DNA of 35,079 nt from a virus: positions 1 through 35,079 of IMG/VR virus record IMGVR_UViG_3300042542_005339; one strand, 5' to 3'. The translations under genes and the position numbers were made by a program. The notes under the pieces were generated by a model. It saw only the letters and a list, made by a program, of their open reading frames with translations, did no database searches and had not been told where the DNA came from. Of the stretch, positions 1 through 5,518 are shown piece by piece. Numbering within the stretch: position 1 is the first letter of the stretch; each line of letters starts with the position of its first letter.

Positions 1-33
1 CTGCCAGCATCATTGAGGGCGCGGTCAAATCCA

Positions 34-600
34 TCATCGAAGGTCGCCGACACGTGGAACCCCCCTATAGCCATTCGCCCGGCACAAGCGCCGCGCGGCT
101 TCAAATTCCGACACCGCCCAGATATATTGGCCGAGGCTAACAAAGCTGCGCCCCCGCGCACCATGCGACCCGGTGATCCAGTCACCGGAGACAGTGCAAA
201 TCCAAACCGCATGCCGATCAGGCGCTTCCATGGCGGACGCCATCAGCAGCACCGGCCAATCCAGCATTGTAGGACGCGGGTTATGCACCTGCGGCATGCG
301 CGCTTCATACCAAAGCGGCGTGCCGCAGCGCGGCGCTGTCATCAGCCGCCGCGTGAGACCCAGCGCCACCATCGCGCGCGCCATGTGGCCCGCATCTTCC
401 TTGGTGAGTTCTTCCGGGAAGGCCCAGGCAATTTGCTCACCCGCTTTGGTGCCGCGCTTGGGCAACGGCGCGTAAATGCCGGTGTCCAGGCCATGCGGCT
501 TGCGGCTGTCCCAAGCGGATGCGATTCTGGCGAACCGACGCCTATCCCAAGCGGATTGGATTTTGGCGCGCCGATCAGGGGCGAGGGCGGCTGCACTCAA
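34..600 (-). CDS. Unknown early protein, 188 aa, TTG start
   Basis: Last gene of the leftward early operon. The frame opens with TTG at 600-598, which overlaps the TGA of the upstream gene (TTGA). A GGAAGG sequence about 9 nt upstream serves as ribosome binding site, and no ATG occurs before residue 73. Residues 13-32 contain two near-identical copies of an IQSAWDRR/RIASAWDSR unit, reflecting a tandem DNA duplication at about 508-575. The C-terminal third (DRHAVW, then a GRS segment, then a Trp/Ala-rich helix and RANG..GVP) loosely recalls the DUF6362 phage family, which often precedes terminase genes. That resemblance is weak and from memory. No function is assigned. Its position just before the terminase genes, if the window ends join, fits a packaging or late-control role. 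Confidence 0.7.
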   Translation of the reverse strand: MSAAALAPDRRAKIQSAWDRRRFARIASAWDSRKPHGLDTGIYAPLPKRGTKAGEQIAWAFPEELTKEDAGHMARAMVALGLTRRLMTAPRCGTPLWYEARMPQVHNPRPTMLDWPVLLMASAMEAPDRHAVWICTVSGDWITGSHGARGRSFVSLGQYIWAVSEFEAARRLCRANGYRGVPRVGDLR

Positions 601-854
601 TTTACGCAGCCTTCCAACAGGGCCCGCATATCCGCATGGCAGCGCGCGACTTCTTCGGCATTCTTTTGTTGCCGCCGGATTTTTGCTTGGCTCAGCAGCT
701 TTACCAAATCCATTTCAATGCTGGGCAAGGGCAAATCCAGCAATTTCACCATGTCCGCATGCGCCATGGCCAAATCATCGTAAGCCCGCATCTTCAGCCA
801 CACTTCCGCAAGCGTCAGAAGCGTCAGCAGCTTGGCAGCCAGTTCCGCGCTCAT
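597..854 (-). CDS. Small helical unknown protein, 85 aa
   Basis: Third-from-last position in the tightly packed leftward early operon. The ATG at 854-852 overlaps the upstream stop as ATGA, and its own stop overlaps the next TTG start. The product is predicted to be almost fully alpha-helical, with Leu/Ala-rich N-terminal repeats (LAAKLLTLLTLAEVWLKM) and a conserved-looking KIRRQQKNAEEVARC segment near residues 58-72. It has no signal peptide and no obvious membrane segment. The family is not recognised. Coupling to GcrA and CII-like genes argues for an early cytoplasmic role. Confidence 0.7.
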   Translation of the reverse strand: MSAELAAKLLTLLTLAEVWLKMRAYDDLAMAHADMVKLLDLPLPSIEMDLVKLLSQAKIRRQQKNAEEVARCHADMRALLEGCVN

Positions 855-1114
855 GCAGTCCCCCTTGGTGGCACAGCGGCCAGCGCTGCCATGCGGCGCG
901 CCCGGGCGGCCAGGATGTAGCCGCCCACAAGATCAACCGTGGCGCGCGCGGCCTGCGGCCATTCACATTGGCGCCGATCTGCCAGGGCATTCTGCGCCAT
1001 CAGCGCCGCCAGCACCCTTTGCCCCTGATCCACATTCAGCCCATGCCGCGCCAGCACTTCGCGCACTTCCTTGCCTGCGGCACCAAGCCGCGCAAATTCG
1101 GCGCCATCACACAT
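851..1114 (-). CDS. Unknown early protein, 87 aa
   Basis: The frame extends upstream to 1279, but I chose ATG 1114-1112 because it overlaps the GcrA stop by 8 nt (CTATGTGTGATGG) and has a GGAAGG ribosome binding site about 10 nt upstream. Longer versions would lie inside gcrA. The protein starts MCDGAEFARLGAAGKEV and is helical and Ala/Arg-rich, with a CEWPQAARATVDLVGGYI stretch near residues 50-67. No catalytic motif or DNA-binding domain is visible. It is translationally coupled to gcrA upstream and to the 85-aa gene downstream. Family unknown. Confidence 0.65.
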   Translation of the reverse strand: MCDGAEFARLGAAGKEVREVLARHGLNVDQGQRVLAALMAQNALADRRQCEWPQAARATVDLVGGYILAARARRMAALAAVPPRGTA

Positions 1115-1739
1115 AGGCCGGGAACCTTCCACGGGCGGGCGGGCCTTGCCATGCGCGATCCTTTGGCCGGGGCCGAGCATCATCTTCTGCCGCCCCGCGC
1201 CTGGTGAAGCAGCGCGCGTGATGCGCTGGGCAGTAAGCGCTATCTTGCCGCCCTTCTTCATTCCGCCGCGCCGGCGCATCGCAAAAACGCGGTTCTTCCC
1301 CCAGCAGCCTTTCCTTGTCGCCCCACATCGGGAACTGGCACCCCCGCACCGGAAAAAGCTGCGGCCGAGACCTGGAAGTCTCAGCCGCAGAGTTTACAAC
1401 AGGGAGGAAAGACACATGCGCGGCAGTCGCCGCCGCGCTCGGCCCGGGCTGGGCAGACGCCTCAGCCAAGCTTTGGTGGGCGACGGGCGCCACCTGGAAC
1501 CCCCCAACACCCGTCGCCCTAAGCCGCGTGAACGCCGCACGCGGCTTATCCTTCACACCTTCAAGCGCCGCCGGCAGAGGCCGGGCAGCCAGCTTCAACC
1601 GATGCACCTTGCCAACCACGGACCCCTTGGAAACGCCAAGTTCATTGCCGATTTCAGAAAAGCTGTAGCCGCGCGCATGTAATTCGCGCAGCCGATCAAT
1701 CATTCCGGGCTTGCCCCAGGGGCCAGGAGGCGCGCTCAT
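1107..1739 (-). CDS. gcrA: GcrA family cell-cycle regulator homolog
   Basis: A 210-aa protein from ATG 1739, which overlaps the preceding 43-aa ORF as ATGA. An upstream in-frame ATG at 1790 would lie wholly inside that ORF. The N-terminal region holds the GcrA DNA-binding helices: Trp followed by I..L..L...GYSFSEIGNELGVSKGSVVGKVHRLKL at about residues 7-50. A long Pro/Ala-rich linker leads to the typical GcrA C-terminal cysteine region (GCQFPMWGD, RFCDAPA, YCPAHHARC). In Caulobacter, GcrA works with sigma-70 RNA polymerase and responds to GANTC methylation by CcrM. Phage copies are common in Alphaproteobacteria and are thought to redirect host transcription. The C-terminal tail beyond the Cys region is longer than usual (Caulobacter GcrA is about 173 aa). 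Confidence 0.9.
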   Translation of the reverse strand: MSAPPGPWGKPGMIDRLRELHARGYSFSEIGNELGVSKGSVVGKVHRLKLAARPLPAALEGVKDKPRAAFTRLRATGVGGFQVAPVAHQSLAEASAQPGPSAAATAAHVSFLPVVNSAAETSRSRPQLFPVRGCQFPMWGDKERLLGEEPRFCDAPARRNEEGRQDSAYCPAHHARCFTRRGAAEDDARPRPKDRAWQGPPARGRFPAYV

Positions 1740-1867
1740 GGCTGGCGCCTTGCGCTTTGCTGCGCCAAGCGCCCGCGCCGATACGCCCATTTACCAAGCG
1801 CCACCAGGCCATCCGAAATCTTGAAAGCGCCGGCAGAAATGCCGCGCCATATCGCTGCCTTGATCAT
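1736..1867 (-). CDS. 43-aa ORF between CII-like gene and gcrA
   Basis: A short open frame reads ATG at 1867-1865 to TGA at 1738-1736. Its start overlaps the CII-like stop as ATGA and its stop overlaps the gcrA ATG as ATGA, so it fills the gap between the two genes exactly. The product begins MIKAAIWRGISAGAFKISDG and ends in a basic tail (YRRGRLAQQSARRQP); it looks like one amphipathic helix followed by an Arg-rich segment. Coupling at both ends supports real translation. Function unknown. It could also serve mainly to couple gcrA translation to the upstream gene. Confidence 0.55.
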   Translation of the reverse strand: MIKAAIWRGISAGAFKISDGLVALGKWAYRRGRLAQQSARRQP

Positions 1868-2316
1868 TTCTTCACCCCCTCCAAAATCGCCGCTGCTTCT
1901 GTGGCGACGGCAACCAAATCCAGCATTTCCTGCCGCAACACGGCGCGTTCGCCATCCGTGATCGCGCCATCCGCAACCGCGCGCCCAAAGGCCGCGAAAA
2001 ACTCACCGGCATTTTGCCCGACTGCGGCGATGGCGCTGATGGCGCAGCCGCTGACAGGTTCCACATGCACCAGCGCCAGGCCGTGCATGCCGGCCAGCAG
2101 CTTTGTGACCACAGGCACACCCGCCGCGCGTTCCAAATCCGCCACAACATCAAGTGCAGGAAAGCGATCTTTCGCTTCCTGATCATAGCTTGCGGCCAAA
2201 ACAGTCTTGTTCACCCGCGTTGCCGCCGCCGCCGCTTCCAGCCCGCCGGCGTGCTGCACCAAAACCCGAAACCCGGTTTTCAGCGCGCGACGTTCTTCTT
2301 CCGTGGTCAGGTGCAT
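1864..2316 (-). CDS. CII-like phage regulatory protein
   Basis: I chose the start at ATG 2316 (MHLTTEEERRALKTG), giving 150 aa. The longer frame to 2412 would overlap the divergent lipoprotein gene and adds atypical sequence. The pattern resembles CII/CP76-type phage regulators: a first helix (RALKTGFRVLVQHAGGLEAAAAATRVNKTVL) that looks like a helix-turn-helix, then a PALDVVADLERAAGVPVVTKLLA segment. The C-terminal half (residues 95-150) is helical, Ala-rich and ends in EGVKK. CII-type proteins activate lysogeny promoters. Being first in the leftward operon ahead of gcrA is consistent. The family call is by remembered pattern. Confidence 0.65.
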   Translation of the reverse strand: MHLTTEEERRALKTGFRVLVQHAGGLEAAAAATRVNKTVLAASYDQEAKDRFPALDVVADLERAAGVPVVTKLLAGMHGLALVHVEPVSGCAISAIAAVGQNAGEFFAAFGRAVADGAITDGERAVLRQEMLDLVAVATEAAAILEGVKK

Positions 2317-2399
2317 GGGCGCGCCCCCATCGCGGAACCATTCCGCATGACAAACGCGAAAGCCTTCGCCATATTCCGGCAGAGAAGGAGAATGACGCG

Positions 2400-2726
2400 A
2401 TGCTGAAACCAATTACCGCCGCCGCCCTGGGGCTGTTGCTGACGGGGTGCGCCAAGATGGAAGCCAACATGTCCATGGCCTACGGCTTGCTGCGCGTGGA
2501 ACCGCACCCGGCTTATGCCGACAGCGTGCGCATCACCACGGTTGCCAGCACTGTCTTGCTGGACCCGCTGGGCAGAGGCACCCCTGAAGGCCCGCGCAAT
2601 GTGGTGAACGCCCTGTTTGGCGACAAATGCAAAGACGCGCCAATTATTGAAGAAGGCCGCATCAAGCTTGCCGCGGGCCGGGAGGATGCGGTTTTGCGCG
2701 TGGTCTGCCCTGAAGCGCGAGAATGA
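2400..2726 (+). CDS. Small lipoprotein, possible lysogenic-conversion gene
   Basis: A 108-aa protein from ATG 2400, with AAGGAG at 2385-2390, 9 nt upstream. The N-terminus MLKPITAAALGLLLTGC is a short lipoprotein signal with lipobox LLTGC and acylated Cys17. The mature part has two further cysteines (GDKC and LRVVCPE) that could form a disulfide, so the product is probably anchored to a periplasmic membrane face. It sits on the plus strand inside what is otherwise the leftward early operon, convergent with the Cro-like gene and 2 nt from its stop. Such isolated, oppositely oriented genes are often morons expressed in lysogens. Receptor blocking or superinfection exclusion is an inference by analogy with other phage lipoproteins; no specific family is recognised. 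Confidence 0.75.
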   Translation: MLKPITAAALGLLLTGCAKMEANMSMAYGLLRVEPHPAYADSVRITTVASTVLLDPLGRGTPEGPRNVVNALFGDKCKDAPIIEEGRIKLAAGREDAVLRVVCPEARE

Positions 2727-2728
2727 CA

Positions 2729-2935
2729 TCAGGCGGCCTCATTCTTGCGGGGCACGAAGTCCGCCGCCGTCACCGCGTTACCAGTCGCCCGCTCAATCGC
2801 CGGGATGCGATCCCAGCTAGGGGCCGCTTCACCGCGCCGCCAGCGCAGCACCGTGACAACGGAAACGCCGACCTCTTTGGCCATCCGTGTCATGGCACCG
2901 CGGCCTGCTTGGTCCAGATAATCGGAAAGGTTCAT
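2729..2935 (-). CDS. Cro/YdaS-like helix-turn-helix regulator
   Basis: A 68-aa protein beginning MNLSDYLDQAGRGAMTRMAK. The layout (short N-terminal helix, MAKEVGVSVVTVLRWRRGEAAPSWDRIPAIERATG) matches YdaS/Cro-type regulators that bind operators as dimers. The recognition helix is around residues 24-34. The gene is transcribed away from the CI-like repressor, with 67 nt between the two starts. A good -35 box (TTGACG, minus strand 2972-2967) precedes it, with a TAGGAA -10 candidate at an 18-nt spacing. It is probably the lytic-side regulator, read from the leftward promoter. Confidence 0.8.
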   Translation of the reverse strand: MNLSDYLDQAGRGAMTRMAKEVGVSVVTVLRWRRGEAAPSWDRIPAIERATGNAVTAADFVPRKNEAA

Positions 2936-2942
2936 AGGCGCA

Positions 2943-2962
2943 TTCCTACGCCAGAAGTAACT
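2943..2962 (+). promoter_or_regulatory. Operator-like element, copy 1
   Basis: TTCCTACGCCAGAAGTAACT matches 17 of 20 bases of the element at 3445-3464. One copy lies in the intergenic space between the divergent Cro-like and CI-like genes, and the other directly upstream of the next rightward unit. That placement is expected of binding sites for one of the two switch regulators. Confidence 0.5.
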
Positions 2963-2972
2963 TACCCGTCAA
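2943..2972 (-). promoter_or_regulatory. Leftward early promoter candidate
   Basis: On the minus strand TTGACG (2972-2967) is a near-perfect sigma-70 -35 box. After 18 nt comes TAGGAA (2948-2943), a fair -10 box, and the Cro-like ATG is at 2935. The operator-like repeat at 2943-2962 lies between and over these boxes, so a bound repressor would block polymerase. The short distance from the -10 box to the ATG (7 nt) is a weakness and would mean a nearly leaderless transcript. Confidence 0.4.
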
Positions 2973-3002
2973 GAAAGAATTTTCAGATTTACGGGAGGTG
3001 TC

Positions 3003-3413
3003 ATGGTTTACCAATCGCTGGCTGATTACGCAGGGCGTATGGCCCGAACCCGCAAACCCTTAACCGTCCCGGTCCCGCCAGACGAGCCGCATCATTTCGC
3101 ACATTTAGCAGCTTGGCGCGATTTTGCAGGCTTGACACAAGAACAAGTGGCGAACATATTCCTAGTTTCAGACGTTACCATTCACCGATGGGAAACCGGG
3201 AAGGCGCCCGTGACCGTAGAAAACCTTTTCAAATTGGCGGAAATCTACGGAGCGAAGCAGGTGGGCGAGCTTACCTTTGCGCCAACCCATCGCCACCTGG
3301 CCGAAGACGCCAAAAAAGCGCTGAATCTGATCTCGAACCTACCCGAATCGGACAGGAAGCAGTGGCTCGCAATCGGCCAAACCCTGGATGAGGCACGTCG
3401 CCGCCAGCAATAA
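3003..3413 (+). CDS. CI-like HTH repressor lacking a protease domain
   Basis: A 136-aa protein with GGGAGG ribosome binding site at 2993-2998. An XRE-type helix-turn-helix spans about residues 36-84 (LAAWRDFAGLTQEQVANIF, then a recognition helix in SDVTIHRWETGKA, and NLFKLAEIYG). The rest is a short helical tail. The S24/LexA autoproteolytic domain of lambda CI is absent, so classical RecA-stimulated cleavage is not expected. The divergent arrangement with the Cro-like gene and the operator-like repeats on both flanks mark it as the probable lysogeny repressor. The N-terminal extension (residues 1-30) is rich in basic residues and Pro. Confidence 0.8.
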   Translation: MVYQSLADYAGRMARTRKPLTVPVPPDEPHHFAHLAAWRDFAGLTQEQVANIFLVSDVTIHRWETGKAPVTVENLFKLAEIYGAKQVGELTFAPTHRHLAEDAKKALNLISNLPESDRKQWLAIGQTLDEARRRQQ

Positions 3414-3430
3414 TTACACGTGACGTAATT
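3412..3430. promoter_or_regulatory. Inverted repeat after the repressor gene
   Basis: AATTAC-ACGTGAC-GTAATT is a 6-bp perfect inverted repeat with a 7-nt centre, starting in the repressor stop codon. A run of T (3429-3434) follows. It could be a second type of operator, or a weak intrinsic terminator ending the repressor transcript. The stem is short and AT-rich, so I lean to a protein-binding site. Confidence 0.35.
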
Positions 3431-3436
3431 TTTTGC

Positions 3437-3465
3437 TTGCAAGTTTCTTACGCATGAAGTAACTC
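3437..3465 (+). promoter_or_regulatory. Rightward promoter candidate for the int operon
   Basis: TTGCAA (3437-3442) and TAACTC (3460-3465) are spaced 17 nt apart upstream of the GTG start at 3496. The operator-like repeat at 3445-3464 fills the spacer and part of the -10 box. The -10 match is poor, so activation or a different promoter position is possible. Confidence 0.3.
3445..3464 (+). promoter_or_regulatory. Operator-like element, copy 2
   Basis: TTCTTACGCATGAAGTAACT matches copy 1 at 17 of 20 positions. With its flanking base it forms an imperfect palindrome (AGTTTCTT at 3442-3449, AAGTAACT at 3457-3464, 7-nt centre), the shape of a dimeric HTH operator. It lies immediately before the rightward operon, so the switch regulator probably also controls the integrase unit. 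Confidence 0.5.
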
Positions 3466-3495
3466 AGCCTCCGTCAAACCCAGACGGAGGCCCAA

Positions 3496-3849
3496 GTGAC
3501 CACGCAACCCGCCCCACTTCCCCCACCCGGCACCACGCATTCCCCGGCGCCGTGGCGCGTACACGGCCAATCCGAAACTGGCCGCTACATCACCGTGAAG
3601 GCCGCGAATGGCCGCACCGTGGCGCGCGTGCCCTGGAACGGCGAAAACACCCCACTGGCGGAATGCACTGATGCGCGTGACGCGCTGACCATTGCCCTCG
3701 CGCCGGAACTACTGGCCGCGCTGGAAGACATGGTCGCGCTCGTTCAGGAACGCTTTGAAGCAGCCGCGCTTTTTGAAGATGAAGGCGACGACCTCACCCG
3801 GCGCTTCGATAAGGCAGCAAACCTTATTGCAAAGGCGCGCGGGCAATGA
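3496..3849 (+). CDS. Phage protein with HSPAPW motif, 117 aa
   Basis: First gene of the rightward operon, GTG start with GGAGG at 3486-3490. The protein has a Pro-rich N-terminus, then HSPAPWRVHGQSETGRYITVKAANGRTVARVPW, and a helical second half (DALTIALAPELLAALEDMV). This HSPAPW, small beta region and ALAPELLAAL arrangement is widespread among short phage proteins of unknown function. The tail (FEDEGDDLTRRFDKAANLIAKA) is charged and helical. Its end overlaps the next start as ATGA. No enzymatic motif is visible. Confidence 0.75.
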   Translation: MTTQPAPLPPPGTTHSPAPWRVHGQSETGRYITVKAANGRTVARVPWNGENTPLAECTDARDALTIALAPELLAALEDMVALVQERFEAAALFEDEGDDLTRRFDKAANLIAKARGQ

Positions 3850-4112
3850 ACGCGATCACGCCGCAATTTGCACCCGCCACCACGCAAGCGCTGGACGCCC
3901 TGATCCGCAGCGCCGCCAGCTACAAGGCGATGGTCCTGCTTTGGCAGGGCCGCATCGCCCGCCGCCAAACCGCCGTCTGGGGTGAAGCCTATTGCAACAA
4001 ATGCGAAGACTTCTGGACCGGCGAATTGGCGCGGACGCTCAGGCTGATCATCGAGGGCACAGAAGCCGACATCCTAGCCCATGCGCCTGCAACGCAGGAG
4101 GCGCAGCCATGA
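3846..4112 (+). CDS. Unknown protein, 88 aa
   Basis: The start overlaps the previous stop (ATGA) and the stop overlaps the next start (ATGA). The product is probably helical, with a single CNKC pair (residues 50-53: AYCNKCEDFW) followed by TGELARTLRLIIEGTEADIL. One CxxC alone is not a zinc-finger call. No family recognised. It belongs to the run of small accessory genes between the repressor and integrase. Confidence 0.65.
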   Translation: MNAITPQFAPATTQALDALIRSAASYKAMVLLWQGRIARRQTAVWGEAYCNKCEDFWTGELARTLRLIIEGTEADILAHAPATQEAQP

Positions 4113-4300
4113 ACCGGCGCACCGTTCGCCTTGGCCAGCTATCTGTCGTCACCGTTGAAAGCGACATCCGCAACGGCAGCATCAAACTGGTCAACCACCT
4201 TCACGGCCACCCCTCAATCGAACCACACGAAGCCCGCGCGCTTGGCCAAGCGCTGATCGCCGCTGCGGATGATGTCGCAGCATACAAGGTGAAGTCATGA
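4109..4300 (+). CDS. Unknown protein, 63 aa
   Basis: I chose ATG 4109 because it overlaps the upstream stop as ATGA; the frame is open further upstream only as a shadow of the preceding gene. The product MNRRTVRLGQLSVVTVESDI begins with beta-strand-like sequence, then NGSIKLVNHLHGHPSIEPHEARALGQALIAAADDVAAY. A small strand region followed by a helix is typical of compact phage accessory proteins. Function unknown. Confidence 0.6.
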   Translation: MNRRTVRLGQLSVVTVESDIRNGSIKLVNHLHGHPSIEPHEARALGQALIAAADDVAAYKVKS

Positions 4301-4590
4301 ACCAGATCATCCGCCCTCGCATGGTGCTGTTCCCGCCCATGCACCCGCTGTCCGCAATCTCCGCCCGGCTTGAAGACCTGCCCCCGCCGCTCTGCGCTTG
4401 GGCAAGCCTGACGCTGCGCACCGCCACCAGCGCGGATCACGTGCTGCTGGTCGCCGATGGCGCAGATGAAGCCGCCCGCGAAGCGGAAAACATCCTGCGC
4501 GGAGACAAAGACGCAGCCGCCTACCGCCTGATGGCCGCGCTTCTGCGCGAAGCCGCCCCGATTATCGAAGCCCAAAGAAAGGAAGGCTGA
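4297..4590 (+). CDS. Unknown protein, 97 aa
   Basis: Coupled to the upstream gene through an ATGA overlap. The first 30 residues are Pro-rich (RPRMVLFPPMHPLSAISARL), followed by a helical, acidic middle (ADGADEAAREAENILRGDKD) and a helix ending AAPIIEAQRKEG. No membrane segment and no motif recognised. It is followed after 3 nt by a small membrane protein gene. Confidence 0.6.
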   Translation: MNQIIRPRMVLFPPMHPLSAISARLEDLPPPLCAWASLTLRTATSADHVLLVADGADEAAREAENILRGDKDAAAYRLMAALLREAAPIIEAQRKEG

Positions 4591-4593
4591 GGC

Positions 4594-4809
4594 ATGACAC
4601 ACCACCCCAACCAAGCGCCACACCGCGGCTGCTATGATTGGCCGGCGATCGAAGGCCAGCGCCTGCCGCGCAAAAGCTTCGTCGGCATGAAGCTGACCGC
4701 CCTTGTGCTGGCCAGCCCGTTACTCGCCATCGGCTTCCTGTGGATGGCCTACTACTTGGTCAAGGGCCTGGGCGTATTGGCGCTGATCTTTGCGGCGGTG
4801 CTGGCATGA
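4594..4809 (+). CDS. Small membrane protein, 71 aa
   Basis: A cytoplasmic-looking N-terminal 33 residues (HHPNQAPHRGCYDW, RLPRKSF) are followed by two adjoining hydrophobic stretches, roughly residues 33-55 (LTALVLASPLLAIGFLWMAY) and 57-71 (KGLGVLALIFAAVLA). It probably forms one long or two short transmembrane helices in the inner membrane. It is expressed with the lysogeny/integration side, not the lysis cassette, so it is a less likely holin; immunity or exclusion is possible. The stop overlaps the next start as ATGA. Confidence 0.65.
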   Translation: MTHHPNQAPHRGCYDWPAIEGQRLPRKSFVGMKLTALVLASPLLAIGFLWMAYYLVKGLGVLALIFAAVLA

Positions 4810-5087
4810 TCAGCACAGACCTTAACGCCGCCATCGCCGTGGCGTATGATGCGCTTTCCTCCGCCGAACACGCGCCAGACCGCATGGTAGCCCTGCTACA
4901 CCTGCGCCGCGCATCAATGGCCATTCAGGCTTTGGAAGCCCATGTGGCCCGCGTTGCCGCGATGGAAGCCTCACCCATCCCGGCACATTGGCGCCAGCAG
5001 CCGGTCGCGCTGGCAGACATGCCGCCCAATGTGGTGCCACTCCGCCGCGCGCGGCACATCCCAATCCACCACGGGGGCGCCGCATGA
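4806..5087 (+). CDS. Unknown helical protein, 93 aa
   Basis: The start at ATG 4806 overlaps the membrane-protein stop (ATGA) and the stop overlaps the next ATG. The sequence is helix-rich (ISTDLNAAIAVAYDALSSAE, then LLHLRRASMAIQALEAHVA), ending in a Pro/Arg-rich tail (NVVPLRRARHIPIHHGGAA). No known domain. It is one of several short coupled genes that probably share one transcript with int. Confidence 0.6.
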   Translation: MISTDLNAAIAVAYDALSSAEHAPDRMVALLHLRRASMAIQALEAHVARVAAMEASPIPAHWRQQPVALADMPPNVVPLRRARHIPIHHGGAA

Positions 5088-5518
5088 CAACCGTGTCTAG
5101 CAACATCGCAGCGCTTGCCACCCTCCTTCAAAAATTCAACGACGCAGGCGGCGATCCAATGGGCGTCGAAAACCGCCACAACATGACGGCAATCAACCGG
5201 CACCTGGAAGAACTTCTCCCAGGCTTTGTGCTTGCCCCAAAAGCAGCAACCGAATTCATGTGGTTGCATGGGGGAAATGTAGCGCCCTCGCTCAATGATG
5301 AACCCACCCTTGGCAGAATCGGGGACCGCGCAGCAGCGAAAGCCTATCGCGCTATGCTGGCCCGCAGGCCGCACAGATCCCTTGAAATTGAGTGCTTCCC
5401 ACTCCCAAGGCGATGGGCAAATGCGGACCCAAACGAATGGCCAAAGGCCCCCACGCCAGAAGATTGGTGGCAGCAACACCGGAACCCAAAACGGTCAAAG
5501 AAAGGGGGCGCCGCATGA
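5084..5518 (+). CDS. Unknown protein, 144 aa
   Basis: ATG 5084 overlaps the upstream stop (ATGA), and its own stop overlaps the following gene. The sequence starts MTTVSSNIAALATLLQKFND and has several Trp and Pro residues in the C-terminal third (NEWPKAPTPEDWWQQH), ending in a basic tail (RNPKRSKKGGAA) that could contact nucleic acid. No recognisable family, no signal peptide and no membrane helix. Confidence 0.65.
   Translation: MTTVSSNIAALATLLQKFNDAGGDPMGVENRHNMTAINRHLEELLPGFVLAPKAATEFMWLHGGNVAPSLNDEPTLGRIGDRAAAKAYRAMLARRPHRSLEIECFPLPRRWANADPNEWPKAPTPEDWWQQHRNPKRSKKGGAA

Noticed and set aside
3412-3430. A strong intrinsic terminator after the repressor
   Set aside because: The 6-bp AT-rich stem is too weak to be confident; kept only as an inverted repeat of unknown use.
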